Part shown: positions 34,909 through 47,303 of the stretch, piece by piece
How positions within the stretch are numbered: position 1 is the first letter of the stretch
Layout: every line of letters starts with the position of its first letter
NCBI GenBank assembly: GCA_003254925.1
Contig: QANZ01037024.1
Location: forward strand, 176,056 to 240,055
Direction of reading: 5' to 3'
From: Chamaecrista fasciculata
Lineage: Eukaryota; Streptophyta; Magnoliopsida; Fabales; Fabaceae
DNA: 64,000 nt
The notes under the pieces: generated by a model
The model's database searches: none
What the model was told of the DNA's origin: nothing
Seen by the model: the letters and a program-made list of their open reading frames with translations, nothing else
Program-made: the position numbers and the translations under genes

Positions 34909-37900
34909 TCAGCCTCCATTGATCCCACTAGCATAAAAGGTTTTTCTGATGTGATTCAGTTCTCTAATCACATTAGTAATATCCATTCTCTCATATGGTG
35001 ACTTAGCTGAACAAGCAAGTCCAATCTTAAAAATTGAAGCTAAGAACTTCTTCACATTAGGATTAACAAGGGTTTGGATCTCCCCATTTTCTTCCTCATT
35101 TGTTGCTATTCCTTCGCCTCTTGGGAATAAATTTGGATCAGCAATCTGTAGATGATCTGGAAATGGAATCTTGACATAGTTATGAAGATCTTCACCATCA
35201 TTAAACATCTCATCTGTGGGTCTTCTTCCCGTAAACACTTCAAGTATAAGAATTCCAAAACTATACATGTCACCTTGTGTCGACACAGTGGAACCCATTC
35301 CGTATTCTGAATATATATCAAATTTATCAATGCCTCAAAAGTATTTATTCATTGCCATAAAAAAAGGTATTTAAAGAATTTTGAAGTAAAATAAGATGAA
35401 GTACCTGGAGGTGCATAACCAATAGTACCCTTTAATCCAGTTGTGCTGCTTTGATTATTAGAGACAAGCCTTGCTAAGCCAAAATCACTCACATGAGCAA
35501 CCATGTCTCCATCAAGAAGGATATTGCTTGGCTTTAAATCACAATGAATGATGCCTTGCTCGCATTCACAGTGAAGATAATGCAATGCAGAAGCAACATT
35601 TGTGATCACATTTAATCTTTGATCAAGAAGAAGTTTAGGATGATTTGCACTTTCAGTACTTGGATGCAACCATTGTTCTAAGCTTCCGTTTCCCATGTAC
35701 TCAAAGACAATAGCTTTAAATTCATCACCCTTGTAATCTATGCTGGAGCAACATGTTAAAACTTTTACTAAACTTCGGTGCCTTATATTTCTAAGTGCAT
35801 TGCATTCAGCAATGAAACTCTTGTGAGCTCCCTTCTTTTGGAGGTTAAGGACCTTTATGGCAACAATTTCTTCAGAAAGATTTCCACGATAAACAGAGCC
35901 AAAACTCCCTGATCCTATCAAATTGTTGATTGAGAATCCATTAGTTGAGTTGTGCAAACTTTGGTATGACACCTTGGAAAGTTGGTTGATTGCAGGCAAA
36001 TTCAAGGAAGTCATCTTGTTTCTTTTCTTGATATGATAAATAGCATAAATAAGTGACAGTAGAAGCAAAGCAGCAACCACGAAAATTATCAATGCTATCA
36101 ACTTGAAATTGTGATGTTTTTTCCGTTGCATAGCTTTGATAGGGCATGGTGGTAGTTGAAGCTCTAATATACCTCCGCAAAGCTTACTATTACCAATCAC
36201 AGATACTGCACTTGCATTGTGAAAGACACCTTGGTTTGGTACCTCGCCTTCCAGCATGTTAAAAGAAACATTGACGTATTTTAACATTGGAATATCTTGC
36301 AAGCCTTTGGGGATTGGTCCAGTCAAGTTATTCCTGGATAGGTCTAAATGTTGAAGACTTTTTGTTGAAGCCAACGATGAAGGGATAATTCCTTGGAAAG
36401 AATTCCCTCCTAAATCAAGGTATTGTAAGACCATGCAGTCTCCAATGGTTTCAGGAATATGACTAGAAAGATGATTGTGAGAAATATCCAACTCATTAAT
36501 ATTCTTTAGTTTTCCGACCTCAGACGGAAGATTGCCACTCAATGAATTTCTTGAAATATTCAAGAAAAAGAGTGTTGGAGCGGAAAGGCTAAAAAGCTCC
36601 ACGGGAATAACTCCACTAAGGTTGTTTTGTGAAAGGTCCAAGTATTGTAAACTTTGAAGATTTGTAATACCACCTGATATGTTACCTTCAAAAGCATTGA
36701 TAGATAAGTCCAGATGAAACAGGTGGCTGAGGTTCCCTATGACAAATGGTATCTCTCCTGACAATTTGTTTCCATTCAAACGTAACATTTGCATCTTTCG
36801 CAACTTGCCAAAAGTAGCTGGAATGATTTTCGTGAGATGGTTGAACCTGATATTCAAGCGTGACAAGTTAACTAGATTCCCTATAGATTCTGGAATATTT
36901 CCAACAAATTTATTATTAGAAAGATCTAATAGTTGGAGTTGGTTGGACAAATTGCCTATGGAATTTGGCAAATGACCTCCAAAATTGTTCCCGTTCATAG
37001 CCAAGAGACTCAACTTACTACAGTTTACCAATGAGTTCATAAATTCCAAGTCCTTGGTTGAATTATGACCTAGATTGTTTATAGCAAAACCTAAGATCTC
37101 CAGATGTTGTAGCTTTCCTAGATCACTTGGAACTTCTCCTGACAAACTATTTTCATCAACATCAAGTATTTGAAGGAAAGATGCATTTGTGATAGAAGTT
37201 GGGATTGGACCTGAGATTTCATTGTCACCAACTTCAAAATATATGAGATTAGGGAGGGTGAGGAACAAGTTGGCTGGAAGAGATCCATTGAATTTATTGG
37301 ATGGAATTGCAATTACTTGGAGAGAAGACAAATTGAAAAGAGAGGAAGGAAGTTTACCAGAGAGTTTGTTGACACCTACTGCCAGTTGTGTCAAATTTTT
37401 CATTCCACCTATTTCCTCTGGTATACTTCCTTCCAAGTTGTTATCCTTTAATACTATATCAGTCATGGAAGAGAGATTCCACAGAGAATATGGAATTTGT
37501 CCTGTTAAATTGTTTGTTGCTAGATACAACACCTCAAGCTTGTGGAGGGAACCAATTGCTGTTGGTATTGTGCCAATAAGATTATTTTGATATAAACCTA
37601 AGTACCTGAGTTGAGAGCAGCTTGTGATGTTGATAGGAATTTCTCCACTGAATGTATTATTTGAGAGATCAAGTGATTGCAGTCTGTATAAACGGCCCAA
37701 CTCTTGAGGGATCTCGCCGTACAAGCTGTTGTCATAGAGACGAATGGATCTTAGGAAGGAGAGATTGCCAACATGGGGTGATAATGATCCCTTCAAGCTA
37801 TATCCATTTAATGTCAAACTTTGAACTCTTTGGTGTCTTGAGCTGCAAGTGATGCCTTGCCAATTGCAGAAGTGAGAAGAGTGATTCCAAGAGGCCAGAA

Positions 37901-38078
37901 TGTGAAAAGGGTCATGCGATATTGATTCTTTGAATTTCAACAATGCCAAATGATCACTCTCATTTCCTAATCTTGCTGAAGTTGCAGCTCCTTCATTACC
38001 CAGGAACGATAAAGAAGTAAACACAAGAAGCAAGAGAAGTTGAAGACACATGGTGGACCAAAATTGAAGCATAATCAC
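34909..38078 (-). CDS. G6: LRR receptor-like Ser/Thr kinase, subfamily XII, intact mosaic
   Basis: Exon 1 is 35405-38078, the intron 35307-35404 (98 bp) and exon 2 is 34909-35306; spliced product 1023 aa. Signal peptide from MIMLQFWSTMCLQLLLLLVF; LRR N-cap CNWQGITC; about 21-22 LRRs; Cys-pair C-cap; membrane helix; kinase with GSGSFGSVYRG, VAIK, HCDLKPSN (non-RD), DFG and APPEYG. The C-terminus is ...YASGINGG. Its parts resemble different neighbours. The signal peptide and promoter match G5 (LLLLLVFTSLSFLGNEGAA). From the CNWQGITC cap through the first LRRs it matches G4 (RLYDNSLYGEIPQELGRLYR). Exon 2 and the 3' flank match G8 (FYASGINGG, same 3' UTR). No stops or frameshifts, so it should be a working receptor of hybrid origin. 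Confidence 0.93.
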
Positions 38079-39180
38079 ATTCCTTTTCTATTTTTTTGGT
38101 AAAAGTGTACTTTCCGTTTCAGCTGGCTTCCACTGTCGTCTATGATTATCCAATTGTTTGTGGACACTCTTCTTATCATGAAAAAAAATATATTATTTTT
38201 TATAATTATTTACTTTCATGATTACTGATTAGCAATACAAAATTTTTTAAATTCAGTCTTCATAAAATTTTTAAAGTGAGGCAAACTCAACTTTGGCATC
38301 AGATTTTTTTTTCTTTTGCCTCTAAAAACATCTTATGGATTAGTGAACTAATATTTTATTTTATAGATTATAAGTATTCTCATTTTGATGTTCAATTTTT
38401 TTGAATTGTTTAATTTACTCTTGGGAAATTTGAGTCATTGCGAAATAGCTTTTAGATGTTCACATTATTGTTATACAACTAAAATGTTCTAACAATGCTA
38501 ATATAATTTAAGGGCTAAAGTGATAGTTTTAATTCGCATTTAAAACGAAATTGGTTGAATTCTTACTTGAAATGATCTATTTTTATGTACAAAATACTAG
38601 GATGTTTCACAGCATAGTTTGTAGACTCGTAAGTTATGTTGCATTTGCACGGATACGGATAGGTGCATATAGATACAAGTATTAGTATGAACTACGGTTA
38701 TTTTTATAAATTATAAGATACAAGTCTGACATAATATATTAAAAAATTATAAAAATATTATATGTATAATAATTTTTCATTTAATAATTAGGGAATTTTT
38801 GTTTTTAATTTATGTTAAGAATTAAAAAACCTTGAATTCAATTCACTTTTATTTCTCAAACAATATAATAATTTAAAAAAATTTCAAGTCGGTCTCACTC
38901 ACATACTCACATGCTTAAAGTCTTAGAGAGATAAAAATACGATAGTTGTCTAGTTGACACTTAATGCTATAATATTGATTAAATTTTATTAGTGTATTAT
39001 AAAGTGGGCAAGGCGGCTAGCAAAGTTCAGAAAGAAAAGGGCAAAAGTCAGTTTCAGCTTCCACACTACAAGTTGTAGGTAAATGACCCCACTGCATTTA
39101 CTTGACAGTTGTGTATGTTAGTGACAGAGTATCCAATGTGGAAAAAATAGTTAAGCATCTATCTAAATGAATAAAAATAT
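38079..39180 (-). promoter_or_regulatory. 5' flank of G6 (G5 type)
   Basis: Collinear with the G5 flank, without the MITE at 31243 and with an extra AT-rich segment at about 38225-38470. Shared blocks: ttgtttgtggacactcttct, aaaacgaaattggttgaatt, gcaaaagtcagtttcagctt. Probably the promoter; no start site assigned. Confidence 0.5.
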
Positions 39181-39587
39181 TCAAATTAAACCAAATTAAT
39201 ATACTACATATTATATAGATGGTAATCAAGATTCACATCATAAATCGTAAAATTGTGTAAGATCGAGATTTTGATAAGGTCCACATTGTCAAATCGCACA
39301 TAAGATCGGAAATAACTGAGATCATAGTAAGTTCACAATTTTTTGGGTAAGATCGTAGGATCGCAAGATTCTGGCAACACAGAATCAACTAATAAGTCCC
39401 TAAATAATTAAAATACATTATTTGATCTATGAAATATTTCAATTATTAATTATTTGGTCCCTAATGACAATTTGGTCCCAAAATTTGAGTTAACTTTATA
39501 CTTTTTGGTCCCTGAATTTGACCTATGGACCAAATCGTTTACAATTGTAATAATTCAAGGACTGAGTAGTATATTTTGATTATTTAG

Positions 39588-42500
39588 TGTAACATCCCAA
39601 TGTTAAAAGGGACTAAATCGTAAGATTTAGAAGTTGTTACAAAACAAGTGAGTATAAATTGTGAGTTTAAACATGATAAAAGAGATTAAAATGAAATAAA
39701 TATGAGTGTTGTAAAAAGAATATGAACTCTTGGGAGTGTTTAATTAGGAAGTAGAAAGTTTTGGGGGAAGATTTGTAGTTTTGACATTTGTTATAAATAA
39801 TATATATATATATATATATTAGAAAGAGAGAGAAGGACGAAGGGGTAGGTAGGAAAAGAGGGGAAATAAGGAGATTAGAAAGAAGAACAAGGAGACTCTA
39901 AGTAGGGTTATTTCTCTCTCTCCTCACTTTAAATTTCTCTTCATCCATGTATTCTTAGGTTTTGTGAAATTTGGGGCTGATTGTTAAATTAATTTGTGAA
40001 TGGTATGAAAAGTGAGTTTCTTTATATGAAATAATTAGATGAACTATGAGTTTTGCCAAGATTATATTCTTGCTTGTGAATTAGGGTTCATAGGAAGTTC
40101 TTTATGAAAAGAATGTTGCATGTATGGAAATGTATGTTTGGGAAAGGGGTTTGGTTGATTTCTTGATGTCTTCTTTGTTAAAAAACGAAGTGAATGTTGC
40201 TGCCATGTTTTTGTGAAGTTTCAGCCATTTTTTAATAAATGGGAAAATTACGTTTTGGTCCTGATTTCCCACCTTTGTCATCTAGAATCAGTTTGACTGT
40301 TATAAATGTAAATTTATGACTGGAAATATGGTTTTAAGCATGATTATGAGTTTGGATTATGATGCTGAATATGGAATTTATTGTTAAAGGAATGGATAAT
40401 GGTTTTGATTGTGAAAACTAGTGAGTTTGGTATGTTTGTGGTATGTTGCATCCCATTAAAGGATTTGAGACAAATGCAAGAGAATATGCTTGAGAAGTGA
40501 GTAATGTATGAATGGTGTATTAATGAATTAATATGGTGAATAGAATGAGATTTGGAAATGAGTAGTTGGGTTGTTACATGATAAAAATTAAAGGAAGTAT
40601 GTATTAATGAAGAATATACGAATTGTTGATACTTGATTGAGTATATGATTAGTGACTTGAGACTGAATTATCACGTGATTGTTGTATGTCATGAATCATG
40701 ATTCACTGAGGGGTGAGTCCCTCCTCGTTTATTCGCGATGAGTATTCGGGTAATGGCTATGGTGGATTCCATAGTTGGCCTAGTTGTGGATTCCTTAGGT
40801 GACAGACTGTTTGGTATGTGCGCACACCGGGAGACGTCCTAGAAGCCTAGGTCGTGATGACCACTGTTATTTGATCATGAAATTTGTGCTGGCTTACCTA
40901 TTATGAGGTATTTGGTTGACACGATTTGTCACTACCAGCTTTATAGTATTATGAATTATCATGTTATCGTCTTATTATGCTGGAATTCATGTATAGTGGT
41001 ACTGGGCCTTATATGGATGTAAGGGTTAACACGTAAGTCCCTGATCTTACCATATTTCATCATGTATTTTAGGGACATTTTAGGGCATTTTATATTCATT
41101 TGGGATTCATTTGCATGCCTTTATGTCCTTTTATGATGAAATATGATGCCTTGAAGTTTGATGATTATTTGGACTATTTTGTGATTAATTGAGTGGTTTT
41201 CTCGGGTTTAATCTTTATTACTTGATTGATCCTCTTTATCCTGAGAATTCACTTAGTTTCTTGATGTTTTTAATAGGTTTTAATGAAGTCCAAAGTGCTA
41301 AATTACTTCGAGAAAGGCTTAAGGATGATTGGAGACGAGTCAGGGACCAAACTGAAAACAAACTAAATTTGCTGGAAAACCCGCCGCCGGAACCGCCGCC
41401 ACGTATAGCCGCGGCGGGGCCGCGGCGGGTTCGCGACAATTCATAATTTAACAGGCCCAAGCCCGATTTTGATGATTCAGACCTAAATTTCTTGGGAAAG
41501 CGCCGAAAATAGCAGAGAGGTGAGGTCTGGAAGTCAGATAGAGGTTACACACTACTTGAGAGAGAGTTTTACACAATCGGGATCTCGGTTAGCAATTTGG
41601 TTTATCGTGTGAGGCTTTTCTTGAGATTATGGCAGCAGATTCTGAAGTTGTTCATCTGTCAACCATGAGCGGCTAAATACTCATACCCGGAGGAGCATTG
41701 GAGCAAAGCATGAACTAGGGTTTCGTCATTAGGGAGTTTTTCTCACACTAGAATTAGGATTTACTTTATTGTTCTTGAATTCTAGTTGAACCTGAGAACT
41801 TTTTAGTATTCTGATTCTTGATTAGGAACTTGGATTTATTGTTGATTATATCTTGATTGTAACCCTTGAGTTTACACTAGTTTGGTTATAATTATAGATG
41901 TATAGCTTTGACAATGTTTATTGTTATAAAGATTATGGTTCTTGATCTTCGTTTATCATCAATTGAATGAGGTTTTCAATACTTGTTGTGGATTTATCTT
42001 GTTTAAGGTGTTTGCATGATAGGGTTGTCAATCTAGGTCATTAAGTTATTAGTGACTATCTTAGGATGATTTGTGTGGGAATACTCCAGTTATCTTTATT
42101 AGTGATGATTGCTTGATCCAATTGCTCTGTCGGGTGTTTTCTCAATTTGGTTAATCTATTCGTATTATTGTTTCTTTCGATTCAATCTTTTAAATTAAAA
42201 ACACAAAAACATTTATTGCTTTATTTAATTATCGTCTTAGGTAATAGAAAACAATCAAGGAACAAAATTTCCGTGCTTTCTCCCAGTTAGTGATAAGTTG
42301 GTATTGTTTGCTTTTAAACCTTGCACAAAAGTTCCTCGAGAGATCGACTCGGATTGCACCACTATAGTGCATTTTATTCCGGTATTTTGACCACCTAGCG
42401 ACGGGTGCGGTCAGTCCCCGCCAGCTTACCAATTTTACAATTTTTTATGTATTAATAATATTCAGAATGGTTATATGTGATAGATGTTAATTAAATGTGA

Positions 42501-42901
42501 GTTTATTGGTTTGATATTTATGATGTTTATTTTCTTTTAGTTAGAAATGCATGTTCGAACGTTTGTTTGAAGTTTGTGTTTGAGTGGGGACTATGGGTTA
42601 AGTAGAGAGACTTAAACCTTACTGAGAATTCCCAAATTTTCACCCTGCAACACTTCAGTTGTGTAAGTGCAGGTCTCAGGTTCGTAGAGTTCGTGCTAGG
42701 AGCTCGGTGACGAACCAAATGTAGTTTAGTTAAGTTTTATTGTTGTTTGTTGACTGAGTTGGGTCGTACGTGGCTGTTTAGAGGTGGAGCCTCATGTATT
42801 TTATTATTGTTTTTTAAGTTCTGAGCTTTAAAAAGAGCAATGTAACACTATCTTTCTTTAGAGTTTTTGTTTCCTCAACTTTAAAAGTCTAGGACGTTAC
42901 A
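39588..42901. mobile_element. Probable solo LTR of a gypsy-type retrotransposon (interrupted)
   Basis: Begins TGTAACATCCC and ends ...GGACGTTACA, the usual termini of plant chromovirus-type LTRs. The interior has the features I expect of such LTRs (gtgagtccctcctcg, acaccgggagacgtcctag, cctgcaacacttcagttgtg, gtgcaggtctcagg). The flanks read atttag before and attcag after, at best an imperfect duplication. No gag-pol. Length is about 3.3 kb including the nested piece at 41.28-42.43 kb. Confidence 0.55.
41276..42425 (+). mobile_element. Nested retroelement leader-type fragment
   Basis: Distinct in composition: GC-rich cgccgccggaaccgccgcca near 41382, then 'gagcggctaaatactcatac', 'catgaactagggtttcgtca', 'ctcgagagatcgactcggat' and 'gacgggtgcggtcagtcccc'. 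Such strings are typical of the untranslated leader of some dicot LTR elements. LTR-like DNA resumes on its right. No domain-bearing ORF; the short ORF across 41189-41446 is judged spurious. Confidence 0.4.
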
Positions 42902-43010
42902 ATTCAGAGACTGATTAGTTGACTCAGTGTAAATTCAGTGATCAAATAATAAGTTTTCTCTTTTTAAGTTCTGAGCTTTAAAAAGAGTCGTGTAACACTA
43001 TCCGAGCTTT
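42811..43010. repeat. Short direct duplication at the LTR edge
   Basis: 'ttttaagttctgagctttaa' followed by 'aaagag..tgtaacactatc' occurs at about 42813-42853 inside the LTR end and again at about 42961-43002 just beyond it. This suggests a local duplication or a second truncated LTR end. Confidence 0.5.
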
Positions 43011-43212
43011 CGGTTCGATCTATCTTGTGCTTCTTCTGATCCTTAACAAGATTCCGATTTTGATTACCTTGATTTTATATATATATATATGTGCGTGTGC
43101 ATGTAAGGAAATAGATTCCTATTCCTATTCAAATATGAATGTAAAATATGAAATTATTTAAATTATTAAATTATATAAAATATTATAAATAATTAAATCT
43201 TAAATATTATTA

Positions 43213-43335
43213 CGATTCTCACCTTGTGTATGCAGCAACCAATTGGCCAACGGCAAACCCTTAAATGGAGCTCAGATCCGCGGAGGATTAGTCTTTAGCC
43301 CATCGGGCTGGGGAATACCTTGGGCAACCAAAAAA
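43213..43335 (+). mobile_element. Au-type SINE, 5'-truncated, 123 bp
   Basis: Contains 'ggagctcagatccgcggagg', 'attagtctttagcccatcgg' and 'gctggggaatacc', ending in an A tail, as in the plant Au SINE family. The 5' end starts at cgattctcacc, within the pol III B box. A perfect 18-bp target duplication, aaatcttaaatattatta, flanks it (43195-43212 and 43336-43353). Confidence 0.88.
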
Positions 43336-43484
43336 AAATCTTAAATATTATTATATAAGATTTCAGATGTAGTTATGTATTGTAAAGATAATAGAGAGAA
43401 ATTTTTGATATAATGAAGGAAGTTAGTGGAGTTATTTGAATTTTATTTTATTTTTAAATTACTTTTTTAATTTAAAAAATAATC

Positions 43485-45420
43485 ATTATTATCTTTAGCA
43501 GCGGTTTTAAAATCGTTCTTTGTCTTGGGCACCAGTTCGCAAACTGTCGCTATTTTCTTGAGCATCGGTTTCACAAATTGTTGCTATTGTGTTTAACATT
43601 GGTTTTAAACAATAGTCGTTAATTTTTTAACAGCAGTTTGCAAAATTGTCGCAATTTCCTTTAGTATTGATATTCAATATCGTTGCTATTGTTACTAGCA
43701 GCGGTTTTAAAATATAGTCGCTATTTTTTAACTGCGATTTTCAAAATCGTTGTTATTGTCTTTAGCAGCAGTTTTCAAGATTGGTTCTATTGTCTAAAAC
43801 AATGGTTTTCAAAAATTTTCGTTATGTTTTAGCAGCGGTTTCAAAAATTGTTGTTATTGTCTTTAGTAGTGGTTCTTAAAAATAGTCGTTATTTATTAGC
43901 AGCAATTTAGAAAAATGTCGCAATTTTCTTTAGCAACAATTTTCAAAATCGTCGTTATTTTCTCTAAAAGCTGTTTTAAAAAATAGTCGTTATTTTCTTG
44001 CCCCCAGGTTTCAAAAATACCACTATTGTCTTTAGCAGTGGTTTTCTAAAAAAAAAAAACCCCTTTATCGTCTTTAGCAGCAATTTTTGAAAATACTCAC
44101 AATATTCTTAGCAACAACTTTTGAAATCGTCGATATTGTCTTTTGCAGCCGTATTCGAAATCGTCGCTATTGTCTTTAGTAGAGGTTTTAAAAAAAAGTC
44201 GCTATTTTTTTAGAAACGATTTTCAAAATCGTCTTTATTGACGTTAGCAAAAATTTTCAAAATGGTCATTATTCTCTTAGCAGCAGTTTCTTGAATTGTT
44301 GCTATTGTCTTTAGCAGCGATTTTAAAAAATAATCGTTATTTTTTAGCATCGGTTTTCAAGATTGCAATGATTGTCTTTTGCAACGGTTTTCAAAGTCGT
44401 TGTTATTGCCTCTAGCAACGATCTTCAAAACTTGTCGTTATTATATAAACAGTGGTTTTAAAAAATACCGCTATTGTTTGTGGCTGGGGTTCTAAACAAT
44501 AGTCGCTATTTTTTTAGCAGCGATTTTCAAAATCGTCGTTATTTTCTTTAGCAACAATTTTCAAAATTTACGCTATTATGTTTAGGAGCTGTTTCACGAA
44601 TTTTTGCTGTTATCTTTAGCAACGATTTTAAAAAATAACATTTGTCTTTTTAGCAAAGATTTCAAATATTGTTGCTACTTTCTTTAGCAGTGGTTTTCAA
44701 AATCGTCGCCATTATCTATTATCTTTAGCAGCAATTTTGATAATTGTCGAATTGTCTTTTGCAGCGATTTTAAAAAATAGTAATTATTTTATGAGTAGAA
44801 ATTTCAAAATCGTCGCTATTGTCTCTAACAATGGTTTTAATAAATAATCGCTATTCTTTCAGTAGCGGTTTTCTAAATTGTCACTATTTTCTTTAACAAT
44901 GATTTTAAAAAATAGTCGTTGTTTTTTTATCCGTGGTTTTCGAAATTGTTGCTATTATCTTCATCAGCAGTTTTGGAAATCATTGCAGTTGTCTTTGGCA
45001 TCAGTTTCACGAATTGCCGCTATTTTCTTTAGTACTGGTTTCACGAAGTGTTTCTAATGTCTTTAGCAACCGCTTTGAAAAATAGTCGTTATTTTTTTAG
45101 CAGCAGTTTTCAAAATTGTCTCTATTTTCTTTAGCATCTGTTTTCAAAACATCTCTATTGTCTTTTGCAATGGTTTTAAAAAATGTCTTTATTTTTTAGC
45201 AGCGGTTTTTGAAATTGTTGTTATTGTCTTTAGCTGAGGTTTTCACAATCGCCGCTATCATCTCAAACAGCGGTTTTCAAAATTTGTTGTTATTTTTTAG
45301 TAGCGATTTTGAAAAATGTCTCTGTTGTCTTTAGCAGCGGTTTTCAATAATAGTCGTTAAATTTTTAGCAACGGTTTTGAAAAATGTCACTTTTTTCTTT
45401 ATTAACGATTTAAACATGCA
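43485..45420. repeat. Degenerate array of about 36-bp quasi-palindromic units, about 50 copies
   Basis: Units follow 'ttagcagcggttttcaaaat' + 'cgtcgctattgtctt', each nearly self-complementary (AGCAGCGGTTTT against AAAATCGTCGCT). About 1.9 kb holds roughly 50 diverged units. This resembles subterminal repeats of CACTA (En/Spm) elements, but no CACTA terminus lies at either edge. No ORF. Confidence 0.75.
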
Positions 45421-45963
45421 AAATAGAAAAATTAATTTAACTAAGTGCAAAAATTTTCTATGAATTTTACTTATTGACCATGCAAAAGATGTTTAAAATT
45501 TTGGAAAATGAAAAAAAAATCTCTAAACTTTTAGTTTTGTGAGAAAAAAAATTATTATAGTAAATTTTTTTCTCAAAATAAATCATTTTTTGCTACTTTT
45601 AAGTTTAAAAGGAAACCATTATTTTATTTCATTTTTGACATGCAAATTCCTATAAACATGCGTATCTTAATCTTAATATGATACATGAGTGAGGGTAGAT
45701 AGTTTTCTCTTTTAAAAATTCAAATATTTTTTTATAAATTATCTTCTAAAACTGTTTTGCAAATGGATTAAGGATAGTGGGTATTTCTATGAAATTATAA
45801 TTTAAAAGAAAATAGTACTGGATTAAATATTTTTTTATAAGATAAAATAATTATTTTAGTGTGACCACTGGAAAGGATCAAAATTATAAACAATACAAAT
45901 TATTTAGTTTTTATAAAAGAAAATGTCTCACCAAAATGATCTATCCACAATAGTTTATAAATA
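45421..45963. other. AT-rich non-genic spacer
   Basis: No ORF, repeat family or RNA gene recognised. Confidence 0.35.
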
Positions 45964-45972
45964 TAAAAATAA

Positions 45973-46350
45973 GACAAAAGTACTAATTCCGTCTCCAAAC
46001 TTTACATTAACTGTCAATTTCGTTCCCAATCTTTTTTTGCTATCAATTTTGTCACCAATCTTTCACATTTTCGTCAATCTTATCCTTTGACTAACTTCTT
46101 TTAATAAATTTACGACATACTGCATCATGTTTTTCAATCTGAATTAGGATATGAGTTTCTTTTACTATCAATTTTACGTTATATATTTTTAGCCACATAG
46201 ATTCTCTCGTTAATATTTGGCTAAAGTAAGAGCAAAGGATAAAATTGACTAAAATGTGAAAGACTTGGGACGAAATTGACGGCAATAAAAATTGTGGACG
46301 AAATTGATAGAAAGTGTAAAGTTTGGGGACGAAATGGGGGTGTTTTTGCC
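45973..46350. mobile_element. MULE-MITE, 378 bp
   Basis: Inverted arms of about 130 bp: left gacaaaagtactaattccgt, inverted right ggcaaaaacacccccatttc, continuing with shared 'ccaaactttaca', 'tcaatttcgt' and 'tctttcacatttt' modules. Flanked by taaaaataa (45964-45972) and taaagataa (46351-46359), 9 bp with one mismatch. No gene. Confidence 0.72.
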
Positions 46351-47135
46351 TAAAGATAATTTAAAAGTTAAGATCATATAACATATGCATGTAAAATTTT
46401 AATTAAATAAAAATTTAGAATTATATTTAAAAATAAAAAATTTGGTTATATTTCAAAAGAATAAAAATATATAATCATGAAAAATAGCAGTTTCTTTTTT
46501 GAATGAATATATACATAATTTAGGAGAGGTTATGATTTTTTTATATGAGAGGGTTATGATTTTTGTATGTGAAGTAGTGGGGTGAGAGAAAACTAATTTT
46601 TGCCCCCATGATGCACGTATTTTTTTTTTTAATTTGTAATATAAAAATAAGTGATTAAAATAGCATACTTTACTATTATATGTACCGACTATAGAAGGCT
46701 CCTCAGACATATATAATAACTAGGGGAGGGCACGCCAATATGTATACGTATGAATTATTTAAAGTTAAAGATTACATAAAATTTTTATTTTAATAAATGA
46801 GTAAGTTTGGGACCAATTTGAAAAATTATAAAAATATGTAAGATTCATCTAAAATAAATAAAATATTTAGGACCAATTTGAAATTACCTCATATATTTAG
46901 GATAGATATTGGTATTTTATTCATCTAAAACTAAAGTTAAATTTAGAAAAAATGAAGGACGACCATAAAGGGGTGAAGCCATATAATATAAGATATAGAT
47001 ATAGATCATATGAAATGACTTTTAGAAACTCAATTCTTGAGAGGAGGCAAATCACACAATATAAAAAGTTCGCAGCTTGATATGTCATAATCATTACGGA
47101 TTTTCAAAATCCATACAAACAAATTCCATCCACCA

Positions 47136-47303
47136 GCCAATGAGGTTTGCCTCACTTGGTCACCTTCCGCCCATGACAATTGTATGACTTCATTCGGTGG
47201 GTTATTTATAAGTACCGCTGTAAGTGCTCATTGAGCCCCGAAGCCTGCCCTGACCCTGGACTGGGGCGTCATCCCCTCACCTAAATTTTTCTGTTACAAA
47301 AAA
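47136..47303 (+). mobile_element. SINE-like retroposon with A tail, 168 bp
   Basis: Flanked by a perfect 15-bp duplication, aaattccatccacca (47121-47135 and 47304-47318), and ends in an A run. Body includes 'cattcggtgggttatttata', 'cattgagccccgaagcctgc' and 'gactggggcgtcatcccctc'. The pol III boxes are weak, so the family is unassigned. The paralogue near 32250 lacks it. Confidence 0.78.

Noticed and set aside
41189-41460. ORFs on both strands over a Pro/Arg-rich GC island
   Set aside because: Short, no domain, and inside retroelement-like DNA; composition follows the (CCG)n-rich tract.
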